A stretch of 64,000 bases of DNA, taken from the NCBI RefSeq assembly GCF_021018895.1, contig NC_079381.1:11398501-11462500 (forward strand). The letters are read 5' to 3'. The position numbers were made by a program, and so were the translations under genes. Positions 13,000 to 39,060 of this stretch are shown here, piece by piece. The stretch's first letter is position 1; every line of letters starts with the position of its first letter. Source of the DNA: Seriola aureovittata. Lineage: Eukaryota > Chordata > Actinopteri > Carangiformes > Carangidae. Under the pieces are notes generated by a model. The model did no database searches and was not told the DNA's origin. It was given only the letters and a program-made list of their open reading frames with translations.

Positions 13000-13110
13000 G
13001 GTGGAGGCTGAGAGGGTCCTGCTCAATAATCCACGGAGCTTCAGTAGCTCAGCACGTAGCCGCTGTACGCGTCAGCAGTCCAAGAAAAAAAAAGGGCTTT
13101 CCCAAAATTT
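13000..13110 (-). promoter_or_regulatory. cercam 5' UTR / proximal promoter region
   Basis: Immediately upstream of the cercam ATG. CpG dinucleotides are denser than in the flanks (TACGCGTCAG, GTAGCCGC) and there is no TATA box at a plausible distance. The transcription start is not defined by sequence. Confidence 0.3.
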
Positions 13111-15312
13111 TCAACCCCCACTTTAACTTATTGTACACGGCTGGCTCACTTCTTCTTTTTTTTCCAAGAACAAACCCAAACCCGGTCCGACAGAGGGTTC
13201 AATTACAACTTCCGTTTTAGGCTCACGGCTCAAGAGAAGTTTGACAACGTTTACCAAAGATGAAGGCGTGATTTGGCCAGAATGTAGTTCTTCATAAATC
13301 TCAGAAGACAACGGTGACATATCCAGTTGGAAAATGGGGAAACTATGACGTTAAGCGATTAACATGCAGTCATCCATAACGCCAAAAAAAAAAAAAAAAA
13401 ATGGGGGGAAAAAGTGATAAAACACTTGATCTTATAGTCAGAAATAGTACTTTACTCCCTGTTGCACTTTTAGCTAACAGATCATAACAAACATAACAAA
13501 TCATTAACATTTAGGCTGCAGTGTAGGTGTTTACATTTATATGCACATAACGCATGAAATATATATGAGCATGAAATATAAGTTATAAGTAGGCCAACAT
13601 AGATGTAGTCTAAAATGTCCTCGCGACTTGAAGGCTGCAGTGCACATCAGCAGGCCTACATGGCAGTTTCTGGTGTTTATTCTGGCAGCCGTTTCAGAGA
13701 TTGACCAGCAGAGGGAGGGTTTGATCCAAGAGAAGGCCCATACAAGCATGTAGCTTATATAATTATAATTGTATGGGCAAGGAGGAGCTCAACCTCAGAA
13801 GAGTACACGCAGGCTAAGGAGGCTGACATTTCTCAGAAAAACACTGATTTCATTCAGAAGAGATGATAATGGGTAGAGACCACCTTTCACAAGCAATTCA
13901 GGGTGGAAATGTAGTGTGGATCATACTCAGCTATATTTATTTGACGTATAGTTACATTGCAGCTTGAGATTTTACATTCAAACCATATGATAAGATCATA
14001 AAATATAATGTTTTGCTATAAAAATGAACTATACAGCCCAACAGTATATGAAGTGGTTCAAATCTGCCAAAAAACCCCCACTAAAATGCTATGTCCTATT
14101 TTATAATAAGGCACATTTTATAAAAGGTTTGTAAATTTACTAATGGCTTTATTTATATTTATGAGTTAATCTATTAAGTTTCCAGCTTATACAAAAATCT
14201 ATTTGACTGAGTGTATCCTAGAAGACATTAAGCAAAGTGAGTACTTTTGTTTTTGATACTCATGTGCATTTTGCTGATAATAACTATATACTTTCAGTGA
14301 AGTACATTTTAATGCAAGACTCTTATTTGTAATAGCACTTTTTACACTGCGTTATTTCTACTTTGAAGTAAAGTATCTGGTCCAAGTTATTTACACTAAT
14401 GTGATGTAAAGTGGATGGTGTGAACGCCACAGGGTCAGGAGGTCTCCTCTGGGAAGTGATGAGCAGTAAACACAGAAGACCTGATCAGGGAGACAAGGAT
14501 GAATTCCTTGTATCTTCAGTAAGACTGATGTTCAGCCTTATATTCACCCTGTTAATGAAACATTTTTGGAATTCTTCACATTGAAATGAAGACGACTCCA
14601 AACAGGAGATAAACAGAGAAACGACATTGGAAAGTTTCTGGTATTTAGCCATGAGATCTGTCAGAAATTTTAACTCGTAATTAGATATATTTTCCCTTTG
14701 CTCTCTGTCGTTATTCATTATAGCCTTATAGTCTTGACTGATCTGTTGAGAAGAGGAGTTGTGGGTTTTGTTGCTGTCACAGAGTCCATTGTTCAGAAGG
14801 AGCTAAGGACATAGAGATTAGCTCCTCAGTATGTAAAAGGGTCAAAGATGCTCCTTGGATGTAGTGGGTGCCACTGTGTGGGCATCAGACGGTTCACTAC
14901 TGAGTGAAGCATGTGCGAGCAGATGGGTTAAATTTTAGGAGTGGGGTGAGTGTGAACAGAGAGACCAGAGGATTAAAACAGGGGTATTGTCCTTTATGTG
15001 TGTTGGGTCACCTGCTGATGGAACAACACCATCAGTCACAAACTAATGGAAGTGGGACTATAGAGATAGCTCCCACTTGAATAAATAGCTACATGTTTCT
15101 CAATATACCGGATCAAAACAAGTGTTCACTGAAGATTTTTGCCACCTTGCACCTCCTCAAAGACTCTCTAGAGGTCCCTGGGGCCCAATTTGAGAAACTC
15201 CTTTAACAGCTGTTGTCAGTTTTGTTTTCAAAAGAAATAAACTGAAGATCTCAGTCCATCGTTGGTCACATCCTGCAGGTTTAAATCATCTTTGACCAGT
15301 TTGTAGAGAGCC

Positions 15313-15356
<44 letters not shown>

Positions 15357-18300
15357 TGTGTGTATGTGTTTTAACATAACCTGAACTAATCATCTAAATA
15401 AGATGGACACAATATCATTACAATAACAATCTAATTATAAAAAACAATGTCAAATCTATCATGTTCAGTCACTTCCAGAAGTCCACACTCATACTATTCA
15501 CACACACACATATGCACATGCACACCGTTAAATCTTCAGGGTAATATTATGCAGAACAGAAGAAACATTCAAATACTCATTTTAAGTGAAAATGATTTAA
15601 TTTTTTAAATGGATGGATTTTAATACTAATGATCAGTCTGCTCAGAACTCAAGTGAAAATCAAGATCAAGAAATTGAGGTCGGCCGGACAGGAGCTGTGA
15701 AAAGAGCAAAAAGAGGAGTGATGGGAACAGGAGGAGGAGAGTGGTGAAGAAAGAAGAAATGGAGAGGCATAGATGTGGGTGGAAAATAATAAGCAAAGTG
15801 GTATATAATATATTTTGACTCTTTTTGCGGGTTCAGTGAATAAACTAAAGCAGTCATTGCTAACAATAGCAGCCTTGGGTTAAAGGCACCGTTTGTGTGG
15901 ACAGGTCAGGGGGTTGAGGGTCAAATCTCTCCTATTCATGACACCCCAAGTGTTTCCACAGTCACACACAAACACACACTTGGACACACGCATATATATG
16001 TATGTCAGGGGCACTTTCCCAGCGTTTGTGGCTGAGGCAGATCTGGGAGAGTTCAACCTCGGGTGCACTAACTTTTCACAGCGAGGTCAAGGGTGGAGAT
16101 GGCGTTTGTGTGTGGGGGTGTGTGAATGAGAGACAGAGGGGTAGAAGGAAAGACAGAGAAAGGATAGGGGGAGAGAGAAAAGACAAAAAGAAAATCGGTA
16201 TTGTTTTTTGACCAGATTGCAAGGGACAAACTGAGGGAGAAAAAAGTGGATAGACTGCAGTTACGTTACGATCGTGTATGTGCAGTGTGACTTCACTGGA
16301 CTCACTTAAATGGTCAGTTCACTCAAATTGAAAAAAAAACAAATATATTATCTCACTTACTTCTGGTAAAATGTATCCATGCAGATCGTTTTTCTTTGAT
16401 TTGTGCAAGTCTTGAGACATAAAACCCTGAGACTGTCCCTGTTACATCTGGATCAACCACAGGCTTCAGTGTGATTAGGTTTCACTGGATATTGAAAAAA
16501 TTGTCCCTGTTTAAACTGTTGACAACATATTCTGTGGATTATCCCGAGTAACAGTAGCTGATTCTGGAAAGATTTTGTAAATGTAATTTTTTTCTTGAAT
16601 GCACCACCAATGAAATCCCACTCACCACCACTGTACTGCAGTGGCAGCAGAAATTTCAAAATTCCGGCAAAATAAAACCAAAAATATCAGCATGTTAATA
16701 TGGTTTCTGGGATCTGGGTTAAATGACCCTTTAAAGCGTAGTGGGGGGTCTATCAAGGGCCCACCACTCATCCATGTCACATGCAGTCACATACACACAA
16801 GCGCACACCCTAGCCCGCCAGGCAGTCACTATGCCACCCATCTCTCTTTCATCTTTTCTTTGCCCAGTCCGAATGCTAAAGTTAGCGTGAGAGACTGAGA
16901 GGCTGCAGGTTAGGACGTGTCTTTCTGTCTTTGTGTTTGTGTGTTGGGACCGGGGCTGGTAGGCAGCAGAGAGTCGTGACATTCTCACAAGCTTCCGGGA
17001 CCTTTATTGCTGTGGCAATAATCAATAGCGTTCCCACAGAGACGTCTTTTGGCTGGGCGGGTCAATACCTGTCACTCAGGGTCTGAGCCGTGGCACATAC
17101 CCTCTTACTCAGCAGCTACAGCGGCTTCACTCTGTCTGCTCCACTCCTCCCATGTCATCCTATATGTATCTCAGGAGTGTAATGCTTCCACAATTTAAGG
17201 AGTCGTGTGTTTTATTTGAACTCATGTCCAATTGAACCGCTGTGTCACTTTTTGTTTTTCTTTTGCACATATGTTGCTGAGCTCTTGAGGAAATCTAGTG
17301 ACCTCAGTAGGACTGCAGCTAAAGATGAACTTCTTCACCAATTATTATTCATGATGAATCTATTTTCCCATAACAGATTGCTGTTCAATATGCAATGACA
17401 TAAAACAGACAGAAGACAACAGATCTTCACGTCTGAGAAGCTGGAACCACGTGAATGTTTGGCATTTTTCTCTTGATAAATGACTTAAACGATTAGTCCA
17501 TTATCAGCATGTTACCAATTAATTTTCTGTCAGCCCACTAACTGATTAATCTTTTCAGCACTAAACTCCACTTGTGGTTATTTGTGTTTTATTGTAAACC
17601 GAATGATTCCAATAATCATCTGCTGGGTCAGGAAACTCCTGCGCTTATGCAACTGAGTTTGCAGCTGATCTTTGGAAAACTCAAGAATTTTTTTTTTTTT
17701 TTTTTTAACCTGTCAGTGACAGTTTGTATCAAGCAGCAGTTTCCTGTGTGTCTAACTATAAATCAAATACTCAACCTTACAGACAATATGTTCCTGGTCA
17801 CAGGGATGTGAAGAGGGGATGTGGTGCAGCTGACAGCAGTATGGATGAATTGATAGCCAGGCCAGTGGGCTGGGTGTCTTTTTTTTTTTTTTTTTTTTTT
17901 TAGTCAAGCACTTAAACAGAATTGCTTCAGTAAAAAATAACCTGTGTACATCAAGTCCAGTCTTTACATGACACCACTTAGTCAGCACAAAGAAACTGAT
18001 GCTCAGACTAAATGCTCTGGCAATGGCGGAAATAATGAGATTATGAGGTCAGTGATACAGGTATGATTGCATTATCTGTTCTCATGAATATGAAACAGAT
18101 CATCATCGAAACGTTTAAAATTTTGGATTTCTGTTTGGATCTTTTTAATACATATATATAGAATTTTAAAGTTACTAAATACAGTTATTGCCGTTGTTTT
18201 TTTTTTCACAGTAGATGATGGTTTTTATGATGACAGTGAGCCTTACAGTCTGGTGTAGAGTGGAGGTTTTGAATGGAGAAAATCTGCAGATAATGAAATA

Positions 18301-20050
18301 TTAGGACTTTCTCTTTGGCTCTTTATGCTGCTATAGTTTAGAGTCAGTTTATAGATTTCTAGTGCAGAGGCAAGATTTAGGAACGTCAGCTTTTTTTAAC
18401 TTTTAAAAACTCAGATCTTTCAAAACATGCCCGTTTTTATTCAACGCTGGATTCATCTATTAGTCTTGCAAACACTGATACACACTAACAATTTACAGGA
18501 TATTTGTGAACACCCCTTGTGCCCCATGATCTCTACAAAGTAATGGTGAGATTAGTGTAGACTTCTCTGCTTCTCATCTTCTCTGTTACTCCCTGGATGA
18601 CGCTGTCCGTCGCCCCGTTGCCAAGCAACAGCGCAGCCACTGTCAAAGAATTCTGGGGGATGTTTAGGCAGCGGCATGCTTGGGGGAAGGAGTGTGTGTC
18701 TGTGTGTGTGTATGTGTGTGTGTGTGGCTGTGATGGTGGCGGAGGAGGAGTAAGAGGGTGAGGAGTGTGTACTGGTCTGAGTAGAGAGGAGCAGAACACA
18801 CTCAGTTGTGCATCTTTAAGAAAATGGTCTTTTAATCTTTTAATCACAGCCATTATGCCAGTTGGTGATTCCTCGAGATTTATTTTCCAGCCCAGTCTTT
18901 CATCAGCGTCACAAAGTATACACAACTTTTCTCACACTGAAGAAAAACTTCTTCTTCTTCTTCTCCACACTCACACAAATGTGTGTTTGCAGTGTGTTTT
19001 CAGTGGTTTTAGTTCAACAGCATGTGAAGCAATCTCCCTGCCAGCTTCAGTGGATATTAAAATAACTGAAGACGGGAGATTTGTCTTCTCACTGAACCTC
19101 ATCACACTCGTACGATATCTCACACATAAGCAACACTATAGCCGGGCAACACATGCAAGAAGTAAATGAATTAGCAAAAAAAAAATCAAAAAGGTGTGTT
19201 CACACAGAATGAATTTATAATGAAAGCTAAAACTGTCTCTCTTGTGCATCATGGCCTTAAGACTTGTACAGCACTCCTGTGTCTCTCTGTAATTGGTTTC
19301 CTGCATTCGCTGCCTGTCTCCTTGAATGCCCCTGGTTGTGCATCATATATTTCCTGCCTATCGCTAACATTTGCTCCACTAAATATTGCAAGCAACCAGT
19401 ACAGATGAGCAAGTCCTGCTGCTTTAATGCTTACTGGATGAAATTAGTGTACCGCTGCTCCTTCATAAAGATCTTTTTAGAAAATACAGTGCTTTAGCAG
19501 GAAAGTACATGGAAGAGGAATTGTGTTTGTCCACTGAGCCTGTTCAGAAACTCTCCTCTCAATTTACCTCTTTGTCCGTTTGACTCCATGCCCTGTCTTT
19601 CCTCTACATCCTTCCCACTATAAATTTCAATGACATTCCCTGCCACAGCGTTGCCTCTCTCTATAACCTCCCTGCTCTGCTCTCCATCCTCTATAGCTGT
19701 GCCCTAGCAGCAGGGAGGAGATGCCTTCACCAGAGGAGGTTTATTTTAAGGATTCCCCTGTTCCCTTTGTCCTCTCTCTCCTCTCCATCTCTTGGCGGCA
19801 TGGTTTCATTGCCCACCCCGCCGACTGGGCCTCCCTCTCCCCTGCCAGGCCTTTTAGCCAGCGGGTTAAACATTGATTTGTGAATGGAGGGAAGCACAGT
19901 GGCCCCTGCGTGGAGTGCAGCGGTTCCCTACTGTTTCTGTGTGTACACACACACACCCCTACTATACACCACCAAGACTAACAGCCATCATGAAAGCTAC
20001 TGAGCTAAAAGGCCTTAATTCAACAACTGAAGATAGTCGATAGTGTTTCA

Positions 20051-20082
<32 letters not shown>

Positions 20083-20800
20083 TGCTATTTATCCTCTAAA
20101 AGTTGAATTAGATTTTTTTAAACTGCAAAGTCAGACAGTTTTCACAATCAGCACAGAATTAAAGGAGGATTTCCTTTGTCTTTCTTTTTTCTTGTGCTTA
20201 ATCCAAAATTATCTGTAACCAAAAGTTTATTGTCTAATACTTGAACAATTTGCAGGTTTGAAGATGTTTCTTATCCAGAAACGCAAAACTTTGTTCAACT
20301 GCAATACATGTAATGTGCAACACTTGTTGAGCCGTCAGTCACTTTTTGCCACACATTTGTTCTTTGATAGTTTTAAATTAAAGAACAAACTTCTGTTGCA
20401 GATGTCTGTGATTTTAACTCTATACAGATTGTGAGGTAAACTCACCTTTGCACTGTGGCACTTGGCCACAGTATGAACTGCATCCATATAGCTGTGAGCA
20501 CCATAAATGAGTGATGTCAAGGTGAGAGTAAAAGTGGACCCTCTTGACTTCTTACTGGGTTTCCCGCCTCTGGAAGAGTCAGGGCATGAAAAGGCAAAGA
20601 GAGAGAGAGAGAGAGAGAGGAGTGGAGATGGAGGGGTTTGCTTTTCACCACTCAAAAAAAAAAAGAGCAATGAATGAGTGACTGGCTGAATGAATGAGAG
20701 GCGGGCTGAGGCTGAGAGGGGCTCTGGCCCTGTGGATCAGGAGAGGTTAACTCGGCTTCTTCAGAGGGATGAAAAGGGAAAAAACGGATTGAGCTTTAAA
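13111..20800. other. intergenic DNA between cercam and the mir-219 locus
   Basis: AT-rich sequence with several homopolymer runs (for example A at 13384-13401, T at 17689-17706 and 17879-17900) and GT microsatellites at 15314-15362 and 20057-20081. Open frames are short, without conserved motifs or consistent splice structure. An RFX X-box-like site lies at 18617. Confidence 0.5.
18617..18629 (+). promoter_or_regulatory. RFX X-box-like motif
   Basis: GTTGCCAAGCAAC fits the half-site consensus RYYNCC-N-RGNAAC for RFX factors. It stands in a short GC-richer patch in otherwise AT-rich intergenic DNA. Confidence 0.35.
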
Positions 20801-20848
20801 GAGGAGGACCCCCTGCGCCCGGGGCGGGATCAGTCAGGATGATTTATT

Positions 20849-21067
20849 AGAGAGAGAGAGAGCGAGAGCGAGAGAGAAAGAGAAAGTGAGAGAGAGAGAG
20901 AGAGAGCGGCAGAGTGGAGGTGGCGTTTGTAAGCATCAAAAAGCTGCAGCGCAAACGCAGCATTCACAAGTGCTGATATGCACGACATGAGGATGGGTTT
21001 GACTCCGATTCCTGTTCCCAGTGAGAGAGAGGGAGAGGGAGAGAGAGAGAGAGAGACAGAGATAGAT

Positions 21068-21101
<34 letters not shown>
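20849..21101. repeat. (GA)n-rich low-complexity cluster
   Basis: Two GA tracts (20849-20907 and 21024-21101), separated by about 115 bp of ordinary sequence. Translations of this region are Ser/Leu or Arg/Glu repeats and carry no coding signal. Confidence 0.85.
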
Positions 21102-21104
<3 letters not shown>

Positions 21105-21941
21105 AGCTTCTTCTGATCTCTTTTTTTTTTTTATTACAGCCACATATTGGGCCATTCACACAAAACCGTTTTACGCGTGAACATAAAAGCGTGCCAACCC
21201 TCTTGATAAGATTTTTCACTGTGCTTAAAATCCAGTTAAATTGGCATACAAACAGAAAACTCACAACATTTTTTGATTTGGTTCTGAATTCTCATTATTC
21301 TGTGTTGATGCTTGTGAAAAAGACTTCATCTGATCTCATTAGTCACAGTGTCCATGATTTAACCAGGTGCGTCCAAGGGCCAAAAGATTTAACCTTGACA
21401 TTTTAAAATAAATAAAAGAGCACCTGCACAAATGCAACAAAATGGGAATTTATAGTGAAACAGGACATGTGCAATGCTCTACTCAGCCTATGCAAAAATG
21501 CTCTTTGCAGCTTTGCACTCTTTGGCTTTCTATTGCATCTTTACGTGTGAAATGTGCTATTTAAATCGAGATGTATCATTTAAAGTATAAGACAACACAT
21601 TCTCTGTCGCCCCATCAATCGCCTGTCACATGAGCATCATATAATCCTCTCATTTTCTGTCACTTCGGACAACACTTGCCACAGAGGCCTACAGTAGGCT
21701 GCCCTTTCTGCAGCAGAATGGCTGCACATGGCGCTGAAGGCACCGCTTTATGTCCAAGTGCCTGGTTACAGCGTTGCACTAGTTTGCTCACACAAGAGAG
21801 GGGGCACAAGAGAAACACTAAACGTCATGCAGTGCGGTCAGAGAGTAAACAGTGTCGGGATTGTAATCTCTTTTTGGGTAGAAAATAGGGCTGTTGTGTC
21901 TTTAAGAGGGGCTGCTGGTCCCTCATCGCAGCTGCTGGCGA

Positions 21942-21945
21942 GTGT

Positions 21946-22022
<77 letters not shown>
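21942..22022. repeat. (GT)n microsatellite, about 80 bp
   Basis: Nearly perfect alternating GT tract directly upstream of a CpG-richer segment. Confidence 0.95.
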
Positions 22023-22023
<1 letters not shown>

Positions 22024-22079
22024 CATAGAGGACAGCGGAGATTCATTACTTAAGCAGTACAATGGACATTTATCACCCC

Positions 22080-22450
22080 GTGGTGTTATTCAAATTCAGT
22101 ACCAAGCGAGGACCCTCTCCACTCCTCACTCCGCCTTGCGTCGCGGCCGTGGCGTTTATTGTTGGAGCGGCGTAAAGAAAAAGCCAGGAGGGCAGAGAGG
22201 CATCCATCCAGTCAGTCAGCCAAGCAGCCAGTCAGTCAGTCAGTCCGGGAGACTCGTAAAGGAAGGATGCGAGGGAAGGCAGGAGCGTCTGTCCGGAGTG
22301 TATACGAAGCCCGCTGCTCTGCTGCTCCTCCTCAGCCTCCTTTTTTTGTCACCATCCGACGCTGCTCGCTGGGGGGCATTTGGACGGAGCAGAGAGATCC
22401 GAGAGAACGCACGTCGTGGGAAATGAACCAAGGACGCACCACCGGGAACT
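22080..22450 (+). promoter_or_regulatory. CpG-rich segment, candidate promoter/first exon of the mir-219 primary transcript
   Basis: CpG density is locally high (GCGTCGCGGCCGTGGCG, GGAGCGGCG, CGACGCTGC, GAACGCACGTCG) compared with the surrounding AT-rich DNA. It lies about 1.1 kb 5' of the plus-strand mir-219 hairpin. An ATTGTT SOX-type core sits at 22157. There is no splice or expression evidence. Strand and function are inferred from position alone. Confidence 0.3.
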
Positions 22451-23500
22451 AAGAATTAAAAGGGGGTTCCTTTTTTTTTTTTTTTTTTTTTTTTTAATTT
22501 TTCGGTTCCATCGCCAGCTATAAAACACCACAGGACAGAACATAAACGCTTCAAGTATTTTTCCACAAATAGGAGGGGATTTTTTTTTTTTAATTTAACA
22601 TCCGTGGAAAGGCATTGTGCTTCTTGAGGCACCAGAACTGAACAGTCTTTCCTTAAATCGATGACAGAACACAGGTGCAGAAATGGCGTTTTCCTGTCGT
22701 CCTCACCTCGGACTTTAAAATGAAAGAAAGTCTAGTTGACCTCTTTGATTCTTACCTTTTTTTCCCCACCGACTTTCGACTTCTAAAGTGAGACTCTGGC
22801 GAACCATAGGAGAGATGACATTTTACTTTAAGATGCAATGGCCATTCAGCCATCTTAAGGCCCCAGAGATCTGGACAGACTTGGGGTTAACTTTACAACT
22901 AGCAACCAGTGTAAAGACGTGGAGAGATGGTGGGATGTGTGCATTTCAGGATGCTTTCAAACAGCAGTAGAGAAAGTCACAAAGTGATTGTGACTGCCTC
23001 CTTAGCATTATCACACTATTGCAAAAAAAAAAAAAAGAAAAAAAAAGGGACAGAGTGTCTTGTAATGTGGCGATCAGTCAAACAGAGTGGACGAGTTTCT
23101 ATTTGACATTTAATAAGTGTGATTTGGGGGAAAGTTGCACTACAGGCTGTATTTAAATGTTTTGGGGGTTTGGTGCAACAGCTCATTGTTGGGAATGCAC
23201 AGTGAGAAAGCTGATTTTTCAAAAGGAAAGGCGAATCCAAGAGGCAATGCTGAGCACTGAGGTTGTCAAAAATAATGCACAGTACTGCAACTCCCCATCT
23301 GTAGAAAAAAAAAAAAAAGAAAGAGGAAAGGACACAGTTTTTAGTATCAGACACAGCCAATACTGTCAAAGGGCATTTAGGCAGGCGTAGCAGGTGCACC
23401 CATGGGCCTGTACATTAACTGCCTGTGCACACTTTGTGATTTAAATAATCCGATTTTTTCATTTCTTCCTTTCATCTTGGCTGAGGATATAAGCTATACA

Positions 23501-23593
23501 GAGTCTCTAGCGATTGATTGTCCAAACGCAATTCTTGAGTAAACTCAAATTCAACCCCAAGAATTGTGTATGGACATCTGTTGCTGCAGACTC
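23501..23593 (+). ncRNA. mir219-2: mir-219-2 precursor hairpin
   Basis: The 5' arm at 23515-23535 begins TGATTGTCCAAACGCAATTC, identical to the invariant vertebrate miR-219-5p. The 3' arm at 23560-23581 begins AGAATTGTG and ends TGGACATCTGT, characteristic of the mir-219-2 paralogue rather than mir-219-1. The arms pair over the mature duplex, and the lower stem extends with GAGTCTCTAGCGAT against TTGCTGCAGACTC. The roughly 24-nt terminal loop is AT-rich. It is transcribed opposite to cercam and urm1, as in mammals where MIR219A2 lies antisense between URM1 and CERCAM. miR-219 is enriched in oligodendrocytes and promotes their differentiation by repressing progenitor and neuronal factors such as Pdgfra and Sox6. 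The strand is set by the canonical 5p sequence. A minus-strand precursor (mir-2964-like) is possible because the hairpin is nearly symmetrical. Confidence 0.97.
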
Positions 23594-23599
23594 ACATTC

Positions 23600-27326
<3,727 letters not shown>

Positions 27327-27697
27327 GTAACGCTTTATTCTAACATTAGCATTTATAAGCACTGTGTTGACATTGAATAAATAGTTTATAATACACTATA
27401 ATGTAGGTGTAAGTAGCTAGAAGTAAATTTTTAGGTGTTTATTAATGTATTTGTCAACTTCACCTGTGAAGCTTCCGTAAGTGGTGGCTGGTGTATGAAC
27501 AGATAATGAATGATGGTAATATAACACAGTTGTAATTATATAAAATATGTATTCATATGAGCACAATTGTTGACAAAGACATTAATGAACACTTACAATG
27601 TCATCATATGTGCATACAGCTACAATATAGTGTGAACAATTTATTAAATGTGTAAATGCAGCTAATAAATGCTAATTAGTGAGGGTTAAAGTGTTAC
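27327..27697. mobile_element. MITE-like element with long terminal inverted repeats
   Basis: The 371 bp segment begins GTAACGCTTTA and ends TAAAGTGTTAC. Its reverse complement matches itself along most of its length: ATTAGCATTTATAAGC at 27345-27360 against ATTAGCATTTATTAGC at 27661-27676 (reverse), CACTATAATGTAGGTGTA against CACTATATTGTAGCTGTA, and TTATTAATGTATTTGTCAAC against TCATTAATGTCTTTGTCAAC. There is no open reading frame. The structure indicates a non-autonomous DNA transposon or foldback element; the family was not determined. Confidence 0.7.
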
Positions 27698-28197
27698 CTT
27701 TACTTTAATATTTTCTTGACCAGAACTCAAAATAAGGTCATTTTGTCCTTCACAGTCACACTGGAAGAGAAATTGCAGGGAGATGAAGGCATACACACTA
27801 ACTGTAGGTATTTACACTGGCACCTGTGAGCCGCCCAGTACAACCAGAGCTTCGTCAGACTGCCACTTGATCCTGTCCACTTTGATTTAAAAAAAAAAAA
27901 AAAAAGAAAAAAAAGAAAGAAAAAAGAAAAATAATGTTGGTATTTACGAAAAGGTCCGCAGAATTCCTGTCTCACAGCTTCCACATTTTTCTCAGTAACC
28001 ATCTCTGAATTTCCACTCATTCCTGCGGACCAACATCAATCACCTCAGTCGTCACGGTGCAGGTTGACACGTTTCACAGCATCCAATGGGGTGACGTGTT
28101 GTTGGGATGTCAGGGGAAAGAGGGAAGAGTGTAGAGGATGCGGAGGAAAAGCTGTTACAGAGATGTCAGGGATATGTTTGCCTTCCTCACTCATTTT
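27698..28197 (-). other. urm1: urm1 3' UTR / flank
   Basis: Follows the urm1 stop. No convincing AATAAA was found close by; an ATTAAA (minus strand) lies at the edge of the MITE-like element near 27703. A 23-codon open stretch starting at the ATG at 28020 is discussed under findings. Confidence 0.35.
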
Positions 28198-38972
<10,775 letters not shown>

Positions 38973-38983
<11 letters not shown>

Positions 38984-39060
38984 ATTGTCGGCACATGCAG
39001 GAAGTAGTGGTGTGGGAAGTCGGAAGTGACGTATATGGACACGTTTTTCTATTTGGTTAA
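38973..39060 (-). promoter_or_regulatory. urm1 core promoter with ETS-CRE and YY1-type motifs
   Basis: CGGAAGTGACGTA at 39021-39033 combines an ETS core (CGGAAGT) and a CRE-like TGACGTA. GGCGCTGCCATATTG at 38973-38987 (minus CAATATGGCAGCGCC) resembles the YY1 consensus and includes the start codon. There is no TATA box. This is the usual layout of short-5'-UTR housekeeping promoters. Confidence 0.6.

Noticed and set aside
12997..13026. Upstream in-frame start for cercam at 13026
   Set aside because: The codon there is TTG, not ATG. The downstream ATG has a strong Kozak context and begins the signal peptide.
18533..18925. 130-codon minus-strand open frame beginning MCILCDADERLGWK
   Set aside because: It contains a CA-repeat-derived His/Thr/Pro stretch and has no homology I recognise. 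Composition follows the surrounding intergenic DNA.
21728..22426. 232-codon plus-strand open frame
   Set aside because: About 40 residues are a Cys-Val repeat from the GT microsatellite, and the remainder shows no recognisable motif. More likely part of a non-coding mir-219 primary transcript region.
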